Part shown: positions 1-7,734 of the stretch, in pieces
How positions within the stretch are numbered: the stretch's first letter is position 1
Layout: every line of letters begins with the position of its first letter
Assembly (NCBI GenBank): GCA_022711195.1
Contig: JAKLFN010000029.1
Span: 244-13,691 of the forward strand
Source: Bacteroidota bacterium
GTDB taxonomy: Bacteria; Bacteroidota; Bacteroidia; Bacteroidales; VadinHA17
Length of the DNA stretch: 13,448 nucleotides
Direction: 5' to 3'
Notes under the pieces: generated by a model
Databases searched by the model: none
What the model saw: only the letters and a program-made list of their open reading frames with translations
What the model was told of the DNA's origin: nothing
Position numbers and translations under genes: made by a program

Positions 1-45
1 TACTCTATCTGACAGTATCATAATAATTTGTATTACATCGATAAT

Positions 46-65
46 CCCCGGACTGAAGTCCGGAG
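46..65 (-). terminator. Hairpin directly after the activase stop codon
   Basis: A perfect 7-bp inverted repeat (CCGGACT, 2-nt centre, AGTCCGG at 48-63) starts 2 bases after the TAA of the minus-strand activase. In RNA it would fold as a 6-bp stem with a four-base loop. The position suits a transcription end, but no U-run follows (the minus strand continues ATTATCGATG), so it is not a canonical intrinsic terminator. It could equally be an mRNA-stabilising 3' hairpin or one copy of a dispersed palindromic repeat. Confidence 0.35.
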
Positions 66-866
66 TTAGCCACCTATTTTGACCTTTAGGCCTGTTTCTT
101 CAAAGTATTGCTTAAGTTCCTTCATCCTTGCAGGAGAAGGAGGTTCAACGCCATCCATCATATAAGGTATATTGAATTTCTTATATTTTGAAGCGCCCAC
201 CCTGTGATAAGGAAGGAGATTCACCTTCCTGATATTGGCTTCCTTTCTCCCGGCAAGAAAGTTGACCAGCATCTCAAGATGTTTATCATCATCATTAATC
301 CCCGGGATGACCGGTATCCGGATCATCACGTCAGCGCCTCTGTCGAGAATCAGCTGAAGATTGCTGATAATTAACTCATTAGACACACCAGTATATTTCA
401 GGTGCATTGAATCATCGAGGTGTTTGATATCGAACAGGAAGAGATCGGTATGAGGCAATATCTTAATATAGTTTTCGCGATCAGCATATCCTGAAGTATC
501 AACGGCTGTATGATATCCCCTTCTTTTACAAGCCATTAGTGCTTCGCTCAGGAAACCGGTTTGCAACAATGGTTCTCCGCCACTGAATGTGACTCCTCCA
601 CCCGATTGGGAAATGAAGATCTTCTCCTTATCCAGTATGCCGGTGATATCCTCAGCTGAATAGAGCCTTCCTGCGGTTTCGGGGACCATGAATTCGTTCA
701 CTCCCACTTTATCTGTTCTCATCACATTTTCAGGTACAGGCAAAATACCCTCGGGATTATGACACCACCTGCATGAGAGAGGACATCCTTTCAAAAAGAA
801 TGTTACCCTTATTCCGGGGCCGTCGTGAACCGAGTAGCGTTTAACGCTGAAGATGAGACCTTTCAT
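66..866 (-). CDS. Glycyl-radical enzyme activating protein (radical SAM, PflA-like)
   Basis: Probable activase that uses a [4Fe-4S] cluster and S-adenosylmethionine to install the glycyl radical on an anaerobic glycyl-radical enzyme (pyruvate formate-lyase type) in the cytoplasm. The family signature is clear: an N-terminal SVHDGPGIR segment (residues 12-20), the cluster motif C28-x3-C32-x2-C35 followed by HNPE, and SGGGVTFSGGEP (88-99), which includes the SAM-binding GGE. The later DTSGY and FDIKH segments are also typical. The start is the ATG at 866; a longer reading to a TTG at 881 runs into a short direct repeat and is less likely. It has 266 codons. The 41-87 region, where many activases of this group carry a ferredoxin-like insert with extra Fe-S clusters, has no cysteine, so this is a single-cluster, PflA-like architecture. 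No glycyl-radical enzyme lies within the window; the partner may be beyond the left edge or elsewhere, so the substrate cannot be named. Confidence 0.9.
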   Translation of the reverse strand: MKGLIFSVKRYSVHDGPGIRVTFFLKGCPLSCRWCHNPEGILPVPENVMRTDKVGVNEFMVPETAGRLYSAEDITGILDKEKIFISQSGGGVTFSGGEPLLQTGFLSEALMACKRRGYHTAVDTSGYADRENYIKILPHTDLFLFDIKHLDDSMHLKYTGVSNELIISNLQLILDRGADVMIRIPVIPGINDDDKHLEMLVNFLAGRKEANIRKVNLLPYHRVGASKYKKFNIPYMMDGVEPPSPARMKELKQYFEETGLKVKIGG

Positions 867-872
867 AAGATA

Positions 873-898
873 AAAGACCAAAGATTAAAGACCAAAGA
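873..898. repeat. Short tandem direct repeat at the activase 5' end
   Basis: The 12-mer AAAGACCAAAGA occurs at 873-884 and again at 887-898, a 14-bp period. It lies only 6 bp upstream of the activase ATG, where a ribosome-binding site would normally be, and it supplies the spurious upstream TTG start. It looks like a low-complexity intergenic repeat rather than coding sequence. Confidence 0.7.
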
Positions 899-1127
899 AA
901 AAAGTAATAGTACGGGGAAGTCCGGTTCGGACGAGTGGTGTTTAGAAATTATAGAACATGAGGCAACAATAAAGACGGCGTCCGAGACGTTGCCAGTTGA
1001 AACGATATTTGAGATCGCGGTTCATATTCTGTTTGAGCCTGCAAGTTAAATATTTTTTATAATTTTAATAATCTGAAATGTCACTATTGTGTATCTGTCT
1101 GAAAAATTCTGCTGCCGAACAATAGAT
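899..1127. other. Divergent intergenic region, no convincing gene
   Basis: This is the spacer between the minus-strand activase and the plus-strand receptor, and should carry promoters in both directions. It holds a small hairpin, GTCCG-GTT-CGGAC (920-932), that would lie in the activase leader. It also holds a very AT-rich stretch (about 1047-1075) with TATTTTTT and TAATTTTA, which resemble the Bacteroidota -7 element, downstream of a TTTG at 1032-1035. Neither spacing (15 or 24 bp) is good, so I do not call a promoter. A 27-codon minus-strand ORF (942-1025) and a plus-strand ORF overlapping the activase start show no family resemblance. Confidence 0.4.
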
Positions 1128-3485
1128 ATGTTAAAAAGAAACTTATCCCTGATTATACTGTTTGTCTTCTGCATATCATCAGCCAGAGGACAGAGCCAGG
1201 GGAAGCATACTGTTTCCGGCTTTGTACGCGAGGCTGGCAGCGGCGAGCTTCTCACGGGTGTAAACATCTACCTTCCCGATCACAGAACAGGTACCATTAC
1301 GAACAATTATGGTTTCTTTTCGCTTACACTCCCAGCTGCTGACTCTGTTGAGATCACTGCATCTTATGTTGGATTCAGGTCTGAGACAAGAAGGGTAAGC
1401 TTTCACAGCGATGCGGAGATGAACTTCGACCTGAAACCGAATGTGATGCTCGACGAAGTAAAGATAACAGCCGAAAAAACTGAAAGGATCAGCGAATCGG
1501 CGAGGATGAGCACCATGAGCCTCCCGGTTGCACAGGTAAAAAATGTTCCGTCGCTTCTGGGCGAGAAGGATGTTATGAAAGTGCTGCAGCTGATGCCTGG
1601 CGTTCAGAAAGGTTCCGAGGGGAGCAGCGGCCTTTACGTCAGAGGCGGCGGCCCCGATCAGAATCTCATAATACTCGACGATGCCATTGTATATAATGTA
1701 TCTCACCTGTTTGGCTTTTTCTCACTTTTCAACGGCGATGCCCTCAAAAGCATAGAGCTCACCAAAGGGGGATTCCCGGCACGCTTCGGAGGACGACTAT
1801 CGTCTGTCCTGGAAATGAACATGAAAGAGGGAAATAAGGAAAAGTGGCATGGCGAAGGCGGCATAGGGCTTATCTCATCGAGACTGACACTTGAAGGACC
1901 GCTGGTAAAAAACAAATCTTCGATACTGGTCTCAGGCAGGAGAACATATGCCGATGTGATATTATCCCCGATATTAAAGGCAACAGAACAGACTGATGCC
2001 GGATACTATTTCTACGATCTTAACGCAAAAGTAAATTACGACTTCGGCAGGAAGAACAAGCTTTACCTGAGCGGTTATTTCGGCAAGGACAAATTTCATG
2101 CAAAATTTGACGAGGGATATGATGAAAAGGGAGGGCTGAACTGGGGAAATGCAACTGCAACACTCCGATGGAACCACCTGTTCAGCAACAAGCTGTTTGC
2201 TAACACTTCAGCGGTCTTCAGCGATTACCGGTTCGGGATCACCTATGAGCTGAAAGACGAGGTAAATAAAGAGGACTTTTTTGCTGAGTATTATTCAGGC
2301 ATCAGGGATCTTTCACTGAAATTTGACCTTGACTATATGCCATCGCCGGCCCACTGGATAAAAGCAGGAGCCATTACCATTCAGCACAGGTTCACTCCTT
2401 ATGTATTTATCGAAATCGATGGTCCGGCTAATATAAATAAAAAGGAGAAAGAGCGGACTAACGGTTTGGAATCGGGTATCTATATTGAGGACACATGGAA
2501 GCCGCTGGCAAATCTGAAGATCAACGGGGGGATGCGCTTCAGCCATTTCCTTGCCAGCAGTGAGCAGTATCATTTTTTTGAGCCCAGGATATCTGCCGGA
2601 TGGAAACTCCCATCCGATTTTGCCATAAAGGCCTCGTATGCCTCTATGAATCAGTATATACACATGATCTCCAATACGGGGATAAGTCTTCCTACCGACC
2701 TGTGGGTGCCAACCACTGACAGGGTTAAGCCCCAGCAATCGAGGCAGGTTGCACTTGGGGCAGTAAAGGACCTCGTTACGCCCGAGATGTCATTCTCGAT
2801 AGAAGGCTATTACAAGAAGATGAACAATGTGATCGGATACAAGGAGGGTGCAACATTCATCCAGATCGAGGAAGCGGCTACGGGGGAAGGCATCAGCTGG
2901 GAGGATAATGTAACTTCCGGCCGTGCATGGTCGTATGGTCTTGAATTCCTCATCCAGAAAAAAGAGGGACGGTTTAACGGATGGATTGGGTATACACTCT
3001 CGTGGACACAGATGCAATTTGATTCATTGAATTTCGGAAAAAAATTCTATGCCCGTTACGACCGGAGGCATGACTTATCGCTTGTCGGAACATTCAGGCT
3101 CAACAAGCATATAACTCTTTCCGGCACCTGGGTCTATGGTACCGGCAATTCAGTTACCATGCCCGTATCGGTATATTCAGCACCTGAATATGCTGATCTT
3201 TACATTGATAACTACAACTCTTCAAGTAATGTGAAGGAGTACGGTCAGAAGAATAATTACAGAATGGCGCCCTATCATCGTCTCGACCTTGGGATCCAAT
3301 TCCACAAGCAAAAGAAGTGGGGCGAAAGGATCTGGGAGATCTCTGTATATAATGTTTATAACCGGAAGAATCCCTTTTTCTATAATATTGAATACTATTC
3401 GTTTTATGGCCGGTCGCATACAAGGCTGAAACAGGTAAGCCTGTTCCCTATAATTCCATCCTTTTCTTATTCCTTTAAATTCTGA
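1128..3485 (+). CDS. TonB-dependent outer-membrane receptor, copy 1 (carboxypeptidase-regulatory-like domain)
   Basis: Outer-membrane active-transport channel driven by TonB-ExbBD; ligand unknown. The start is the ATG at 1128 (785 codons), because it places a proper signal peptide first: a basic n-region, a hydrophobic core LSLIILFVFCIS, and probable SPase I cleavage after ARG21. A longer GTG reading from 1089 adds 13 residues that would spoil this. Order of domains: CarboxypepD_reg-like beta-sandwich (about 27-105, with GVNIYLPD and YGFFSLTLP), TonB-box-like MLDEVKITA (107-115), plug (about 130-260, with the conserved YVRGGGPDQN and FPARFGGRLSSV), then a beta-barrel to residue 785 ending SFSYSFKF. 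The terminal phenylalanine is the usual BAM-recognised end. The stop is followed 2 bases later by the DUF4249 lipoprotein gene, so the two are surely co-transcribed. A SusD partner is absent, so this is not a classical polysaccharide-utilisation locus. It is paralogous to the receptor at 4409. Confidence 0.93.
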   Translation: MLKRNLSLIILFVFCISSARGQSQGKHTVSGFVREAGSGELLTGVNIYLPDHRTGTITNNYGFFSLTLPAADSVEITASYVGFRSETRRVSFHSDAEMNFDLKPNVMLDEVKITAEKTERISESARMSTMSLPVAQVKNVPSLLGEKDVMKVLQLMPGVQKGSEGSSGLYVRGGGPDQNLIILDDAIVYNVSHLFGFFSLFNGDALKSIELTKGGFPARFGGRLSSVLEMNMKEGNKEKWHGEGGIGLISSRLTLEGPLVKNKSSILVSGRRTYADVILSPILKATEQTDAGYYFYDLNAKVNYDFGRKNKLYLSGYFGKDKFHAKFDEGYDEKGGLNWGNATATLRWNHLFSNKLFANTSAVFSDYRFGITYELKDEVNKEDFFAEYYSGIRDLSLKFDLDYMPSPAHWIKAGAITIQHRFTPYVFIEIDGPANINKKEKERTNGLESGIYIEDTWKPLANLKINGGMRFSHFLASSEQYHFFEPRISAGWKLPSDFAIKASYASMNQYIHMISNTGISLPTDLWVPTTDRVKPQQSRQVALGAVKDLVTPEMSFSIEGYYKKMNNVIGYKEGATFIQIEEAATGEGISWEDNVTSGRAWSYGLEFLIQKKEGRFNGWIGYTLSWTQMQFDSLNFGKKFYARYDRRHDLSLVGTFRLNKHITLSGTWVYGTGNSVTMPVSVYSAPEYADLYIDNYNSSSNVKEYGQKNNYRMAPYHRLDLGIQFHKQKKWGERIWEISVYNVYNRKNPFFYNIEYYSFYGRSHTRLKQVSLFPIIPSFSYSFKF

Positions 3486-3487
3486 CA

Positions 3488-4339
3488 ATGAGAAACAGAT
3501 CATTAATATATTATCTGCTGCTTATTCTTCTGCTTTCAGGAACGGGATGTGAAAAATATATTCCGTTTGTGAATGCTCCTGTTTTTGAGCAGAAACTTGT
3601 AATAACATCATTTATTTCACCTTCAGATACCCTCTCACGGATCTACGTCAGCTCCAACCAGAGGCTTTACGGTTTTACTGAGCAGCCAGAGTATCCGGGA
3701 GATTTAACGGGAACGATAAGTGACGGAACAAATGAGATTGAACTCGACACAACATCCTTTGGCCTCTCTTTCAGCCATGACAGGATGCCTGTAATACCCG
3801 GCAAAACATATACTCTGAAGGTAGCTTCCAGCAATGGATTATATGCTGAAGCAACTGCTACCGTTCCACAGCAAAGGGAGATATTAATAAAAGTGGATAC
3901 AACAACCCGGGAGACCGATGACTATATGACAGTAAGTATTTTAGCTCTCGATATTGAATTAACTGATTATCCGGGTGAAAAGAATTTCTACAATGTTATC
4001 GGCATATTAACGGGGTACAAATCGACCTCTAATCAGAATAGCATTAAATCAATAAGGTATTGGTTTGAATATATCGATGATAAAGTTGCAAGCCCTGATA
4101 ACAGGATAAAGCTAGAATCCTGGGAAGTACCTTCCCTTAATAATTATGATTCTGCTTTCATAGATATCATTTTATTAAACACTGAAGAATCATATTACCG
4201 GTATCACAAGTCACTTAAAAATTACGATAGTGGCGATAATCCATTTTCCGAAGCGAGTCCTGTTTATTCAAATATAGAAGGAGGCCTGGGAATATTTACT
4301 TCGTATACGGTGGATTCGTTGGTATTCCGTCTAAAATAA
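3488..4339 (+). CDS. DUF4249 family lipoprotein, copy 1
   Basis: Predicted lipoprotein of the DUF4249 family, which is typically found beside TonB-dependent receptors in Bacteroidota; biochemical function unknown, presumably an accessory (ligand-binding or lid) subunit of the receptor. The 283-residue product begins with a type II signal peptide, and LSGTGC gives the lipid-modified cysteine C21. Mature sequence starts EKYIPFVNAPVFEQKLVITS, then SPSDTLSRIYVSSNQRLYG, with beta-rich, Ig-like spacing throughout. The C-terminal signature ASPVYSNIEGGLGIF and final DSLVFRLK are typical of the family. The ATG lies 2 bases after the receptor stop, indicating translational coupling. The copy at 6821 shares the N-terminal and C-terminal blocks but differs strongly in the middle. 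Family assignment is from recognition of these motifs, not a search. Confidence 0.85.
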   Translation: MRNRSLIYYLLLILLLSGTGCEKYIPFVNAPVFEQKLVITSFISPSDTLSRIYVSSNQRLYGFTEQPEYPGDLTGTISDGTNEIELDTTSFGLSFSHDRMPVIPGKTYTLKVASSNGLYAEATATVPQQREILIKVDTTTRETDDYMTVSILALDIELTDYPGEKNFYNVIGILTGYKSTSNQNSIKSIRYWFEYIDDKVASPDNRIKLESWEVPSLNNYDSAFIDIILLNTEESYYRYHKSLKNYDSGDNPFSEASPVYSNIEGGLGIFTSYTVDSLVFRLK

Positions 4340-4408
4340 TCTCTGCAGACTATTCGAATAACATAATATATTTTTCGATAAATTTATGGTCAGGTTCTGA
4401 AAACATAA
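4340..4408 (+). other. Spacer between the two receptor/lipoprotein units
   Basis: This 69-bp gap is the only sizeable break inside the four-gene run. It contains a perfect 10-bp palindrome TATTCGAATA (4351-4360) followed by AT-rich TATATTTT (4367-4374), which partly matches the Bacteroidota -7 element TAnnTTTG. No -33 TTG was seen at a proper distance, and there is no terminator hairpin with a T-run. Transcription may therefore read through from the first unit, possibly with an additional internal start. Confidence 0.3.
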
Positions 4409-6814
4409 ATGCGCTACAAACCATTTATCAGGTTCCATTCACTTGCAATCCTGTATATATTTCTCATTTTCACAGGATTGGACGAGAATGTGTCAGCACA
4501 GCAGAAAAGCCGCTATACAGTCAGCGGATTTATCAGGGAGGCAGGAAGCGGTGAACTACTCATCGGAGTGAATATATACCTGTCCGATCACAAGACAGGA
4601 ACAGTTACCAACACTTATGGCTTCTACTCTCTCACGCTTCCCGCAAGCGATTCTGTGACCATTACAGCTTCATACGTAGGCTACAGTCCCGAAATAAGAA
4701 CAATAGCACTTCGTAGTGATATGGAAATGAATTTCGATCTCAGGTCCGATATACTTCTGGCTGAGGTTAAAGTAACTGCTGAACGTGAAGAGCGTACAAG
4801 TCAGACTGCACTTATGAGCACTATTAAGGTTCCTGTAGCAAAGGTAAGGGATGTTCCTGCATTCCTGGGCGAGAAAGATGTTCTGAAGGTTATTCAGCTG
4901 ATGCCCGGCATACAGAAAGGATCGGAAGGGAGCAGCGGCTTGTACGTCAGGGGCGGTGGACCCGATCAGAACCTGATTATCCTGGATGATGCGATAGTTT
5001 ACAACGCCAGTCACTTGTTTGGTTTTTTCTCATTGTTCAATGGAAGTGCCCTCAAGAGCATTGAGCTCACCAAGGGCGGATTCCCCGCCAGGTTTGGAGG
5101 TCGCCTCTCATCAGTTCTTGAAATGAACATGAAAGAAGGGAACAAGGAAGAATGGCAGGGCGAAGGTGGCATAGGATTTATTTCATCGAATCTCACGGTG
5201 GAAGGACCACTTAAAAAGAACAAATCGTCATTACTAATCTCGGGGCGCAGAACCTATGCGGACCTGTTCCTCCGACCCATCTTTAAGCTCTCTGAAGAAG
5301 AAAACATGGGATACTATTTCTACGATCTTAATGCAAAGGTCAATTATGATTTTGGCAGGAGGAACAAGCTCTATATAAGCGGCTATTTCGGGAAGGATAA
5401 ATTCTATGAGAAATATAAATCGTCGGGCTATTCAGAAGATGTGGGATTCCTGTGGGGTAATGCAACAGCCACCTTGCGCTGGAACCATCTCTTTAACAAC
5501 AGGCTCTTCTCAAACACATCAGCAGTCTTCAGCAACTATTCTTTTGGCATCTATGATAAATATAAAGTCATTGAAGAAAACAAGAATTATTTTGCTGAAT
5601 ACTATTCGGGGATAAGGGATTTAAGCATTAAGAGCGACTTTGATTTTTTGCCCGGACCTGAACATTGGATCAAGGCAGGAATTACAGGAATTTATCATCT
5701 ATTCAAACCTTATGCTTATGTCGAAGTGGATGTTCCGAAAGATGTTAATGAAAGGGACATTGATTATACTGAAGGCGTCGAAACCGGTATCTATCTTGAA
5801 GATACATACCAGCAGTCAGATAGAGTGAAGATTAATGCAGGTATACGATTCACCGGTTTTTTCACTGGTCGCAAGAACTACTTTAATCCCGAACCACGCC
5901 TTACTGTTGCCTGGAAAATATTGCCCGACCTTGCAATCAAAGGATCATATGCTTCCATGAACCAGTATATCCATCTGCTTTCCAACACCGGGATAAGCCT
6001 CCCCACCGACCTGTGGGTGCCCGTAACCGACAGGATAAAACCTCTCTCGTCGAGACAGGTTGCAGCAGGAATTGCCAGGGATATCGACAAGCATAATATT
6101 GCAATATCGGTAGAAGGATACTATAAAACGATGAACAGGGTTCTCGGGTACAGGGAAGGAGCCTCATTTATTGAGCTCATGGAGCCATCGGATGTTGAGT
6201 TGCCAGACTGGCAGGATAAGGTAACTGCCGGATTATCATGGTCGTATGGAGCAGAGGTACTTATTCAGAAGAAAAAAGGGAAGCTTACCGGCTGGGTAGG
6301 TTACACACTCTCATGGACAAAGATGAAGTTCGATTCGCTCAACTTCGGAAGAGAGTTCTATGCAAGATACGACAGGCGTCACGATATATCGGTGGTAGCT
6401 ACTTACAAGCTAAATGACCATATAAATATTTCCGGCACCTGGGTTTACGGTACGGGCAATGCTGTGACCCTGCCTCTATCGGAGTATTATGCTCCCTATC
6501 ACAGGTTCGAAACAGAAATTCCTGCAGGAGAACCGGATTTTGAATATTACGGAGTACTCTACTCGATGGAGGCAGAAGAGTATGGAGACAAGAACAACTT
6601 CAGGATGAAACCCTATCACAGGCTTGACCTTGGGATTCAATTTCATAAAAAGAAAAAATGGGGAGAAAGGACCTGGGAGGTTTCATTATATAATGCCTAT
6701 TCCAGGCTTAATCCATTCTTTTATTATTATGATAACGGCGGTGGAACGGGCAGGCTTAAATCGGTTAGTATATTCCCTATAATACCTTCATTCAGTTATT
6801 CATTCAGGTTCTGA
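4409..6814 (+). CDS. TonB-dependent outer-membrane receptor, copy 2 (carboxypeptidase-regulatory-like domain)
   Basis: Paralogue of the receptor at 1128, with the same architecture and presumably a related but distinct ligand. The ATG at 4409 gives 801 residues: signal peptide with hydrophobic core LAILYIFLIFTG and probable cleavage after VSA30; CarboxypepD_reg-like domain (about 36-112); TonB-box-like LLAEVKVTA (116-124); plug (about 140-268, again with YVRGGGPDQN and FPARFGGRLSSV); barrel to the final SFSYSFRF. Over the 115-residue block from GEKDV to EGPL (154-268 here, 145-259 in copy 1) I count 10 differences, about 91% identity. Barrel segments are clearly less alike, and copy 2 has a longer loop before EEYGDKNNFRM (encoded about 6481-6580). 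Synonymous codons differ widely, so the duplication is old. It is followed 6 bases later by its own DUF4249 gene. Confidence 0.93.
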   Translation: MRYKPFIRFHSLAILYIFLIFTGLDENVSAQQKSRYTVSGFIREAGSGELLIGVNIYLSDHKTGTVTNTYGFYSLTLPASDSVTITASYVGYSPEIRTIALRSDMEMNFDLRSDILLAEVKVTAEREERTSQTALMSTIKVPVAKVRDVPAFLGEKDVLKVIQLMPGIQKGSEGSSGLYVRGGGPDQNLIILDDAIVYNASHLFGFFSLFNGSALKSIELTKGGFPARFGGRLSSVLEMNMKEGNKEEWQGEGGIGFISSNLTVEGPLKKNKSSLLISGRRTYADLFLRPIFKLSEEENMGYYFYDLNAKVNYDFGRRNKLYISGYFGKDKFYEKYKSSGYSEDVGFLWGNATATLRWNHLFNNRLFSNTSAVFSNYSFGIYDKYKVIEENKNYFAEYYSGIRDLSIKSDFDFLPGPEHWIKAGITGIYHLFKPYAYVEVDVPKDVNERDIDYTEGVETGIYLEDTYQQSDRVKINAGIRFTGFFTGRKNYFNPEPRLTVAWKILPDLAIKGSYASMNQYIHLLSNTGISLPTDLWVPVTDRIKPLSSRQVAAGIARDIDKHNIAISVEGYYKTMNRVLGYREGASFIELMEPSDVELPDWQDKVTAGLSWSYGAEVLIQKKKGKLTGWVGYTLSWTKMKFDSLNFGREFYARYDRRHDISVVATYKLNDHINISGTWVYGTGNAVTLPLSEYYAPYHRFETEIPAGEPDFEYYGVLYSMEAEEYGDKNNFRMKPYHRLDLGIQFHKKKKWGERTWEVSLYNAYSRLNPFFYYYDNGGGTGRLKSVSIFPIIPSFSYSFRF

Positions 6815-6820
6815 CCAGCT

Positions 6821-7678
6821 ATGAAAATAAATTCCTGCCTGGCATTGATAATATGTACTTTCCTGCTTTCGTGTGAGAGATACCTCGATAATGTAGAACT
6901 CCCCGAATTTAAACAGAAACTGGTTTTAAATTCTTTCCTCTCGCCACACGATTCAATATCTTTCATTTCAGTTAAGTCGAACAAAAAACTTTATGGCGCT
7001 TTAAATCAGCAGGAAGCGACCGGATCATTGACTGGTATTCTTTCTGATGGTTCCCGTGAGATAAGTCTTATTAAGGCAGCTAACGGATTCACCTTCCGGA
7101 AGCAGGACATGCTTCTTGAAGAAGGGAAGAAATATACACTGAACATTTCGAGTGATAAGGGGCTGCATGCACGTGCCAGTACCATAATTCCGGTCAAAAG
7201 AGAGGTGAAGATAGAAATAGACACCTCAAGGGTATTTTACGACTATGGAATTAACACTGGTCAGGGGTGGTGGGAACTGAGGGCTGATATCTTTCTGACA
7301 GATTACGAGGGGGAGGAGAATTTTTACTCTTATGCTGTAAGGCAGGTAATCTATAACTCCTTATATCCCTGGTATCCCTATGATTTCAGTTTCTATCCTA
7401 TGGAATCGACTGTATTCAACGATAATAACAGGGATGGAAAGAGGCTATATGTAAGTACAGTTAATTATTCTGATGTTAGTGACGATGATTCATCGAATCT
7501 TGTCGTTTATATCCTGCAAACCGACAGGGAGTATTACACCTATCATCATTCGATGGACAGATTCACCAGCAGCGGAGATCCCTTTACAGAGATATCCCCT
7601 GCATATTCCAACGTTGAGGGTGGACTCGGTATTATGGCATCATATGTTGTCGATTCTCTGGTGTTCAGATTAAAATGA
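6821..7678 (+). CDS. DUF4249 family lipoprotein, copy 2
   Basis: Second DUF4249 lipoprotein (285 residues), presumed partner of the receptor ending at 6814. A short type II signal peptide (MKINSCLALIICTFLLSC) gives lipidated C18, followed by ERYLDNVELPEFKQKLVLNS, matching copy 1 in pattern. SPHDSISFISVKSNKKLYG and the C-terminal SPAYSNVEGGLGIM plus DSLVFRLK are shared with the copy at 3488. The middle (about residues 130-220) is different, rich in tyrosine and tryptophan (for example YPWYPYDFSFYP), and could form a ligand-contacting surface; that is inference. The receptor stop and this ATG are 6 bases apart. This is the last gene of the four-gene run; a terminator follows about 155 bases downstream. 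Confidence 0.85.
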   Translation: MKINSCLALIICTFLLSCERYLDNVELPEFKQKLVLNSFLSPHDSISFISVKSNKKLYGALNQQEATGSLTGILSDGSREISLIKAANGFTFRKQDMLLEEGKKYTLNISSDKGLHARASTIIPVKREVKIEIDTSRVFYDYGINTGQGWWELRADIFLTDYEGEENFYSYAVRQVIYNSLYPWYPYDFSFYPMESTVFNDNNRDGKRLYVSTVNYSDVSDDDSSNLVVYILQTDREYYTYHHSMDRFTSSGDPFTEISPAYSNVEGGLGIMASYVVDSLVFRLK

Positions 7679-7702
7679 GTGAGGTTCTTTAATTCCGGAC
7701 AT

Positions 7703-7729
7703 TTAACAAATGATTAACAAAACATTAAC
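7703..7729 (+). promoter_or_regulatory. Three TTAAC direct repeats at 11-bp period
   Basis: TTAAC occurs at 7703-7707, 7714-7718 and 7725-7729, exactly one helical turn apart; the first two continue as TTAACAAA. Direct repeats of this phasing are the usual target form for OmpR/PhoB-family response regulators, and TTAACA repeats with 5-bp gaps are the known form of the Bacillus PhoP box. That this is such a site here is inference. The repeats lie 25 bp after the last DUF4249 gene and about 210 bp before the kinase start, so their target could be a transcript starting in this gap. Confidence 0.35.
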
Positions 7730-7734
7730 CTGGC

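Noticed and set aside
942..1025. Minus-strand 27-codon ORF (MNRDLKYRFNWQ...) upstream of the activase
   Set aside because: Basic and aromatic, with no amino-acid run typical of an attenuator and no terminator behind it; a random ORF of this size is expected in a gap of this length.
825..1049. Plus-strand 74-codon ORF overlapping the activase start
   Set aside because: It is antisense to the well-supported activase N-terminus, passes through the low-complexity repeat, and has no recognisable domain or start context.
1179..1706. Long minus-strand ORF (175 codons) inside receptor copy 1; similar at 4670-5014 in copy 2
   Set aside because: Both are shadows of the conserved receptor reading frame; their resemblance to each other follows from the paralogous plus-strand genes.
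5406..5828. Short plus-strand ORFs in another frame within receptor copy 2, considered as a frameshifted piece
   Set aside because: The receptor frame is open and conserved across this interval, so there is no frameshift.
1128..7678. Polysaccharide-utilisation (SusC/SusD) locus
   Set aside because: The lipoproteins carry DUF4249 signatures, not SusD features, the receptors are about 790 residues rather than about 1000, and no glycoside hydrolases are present.
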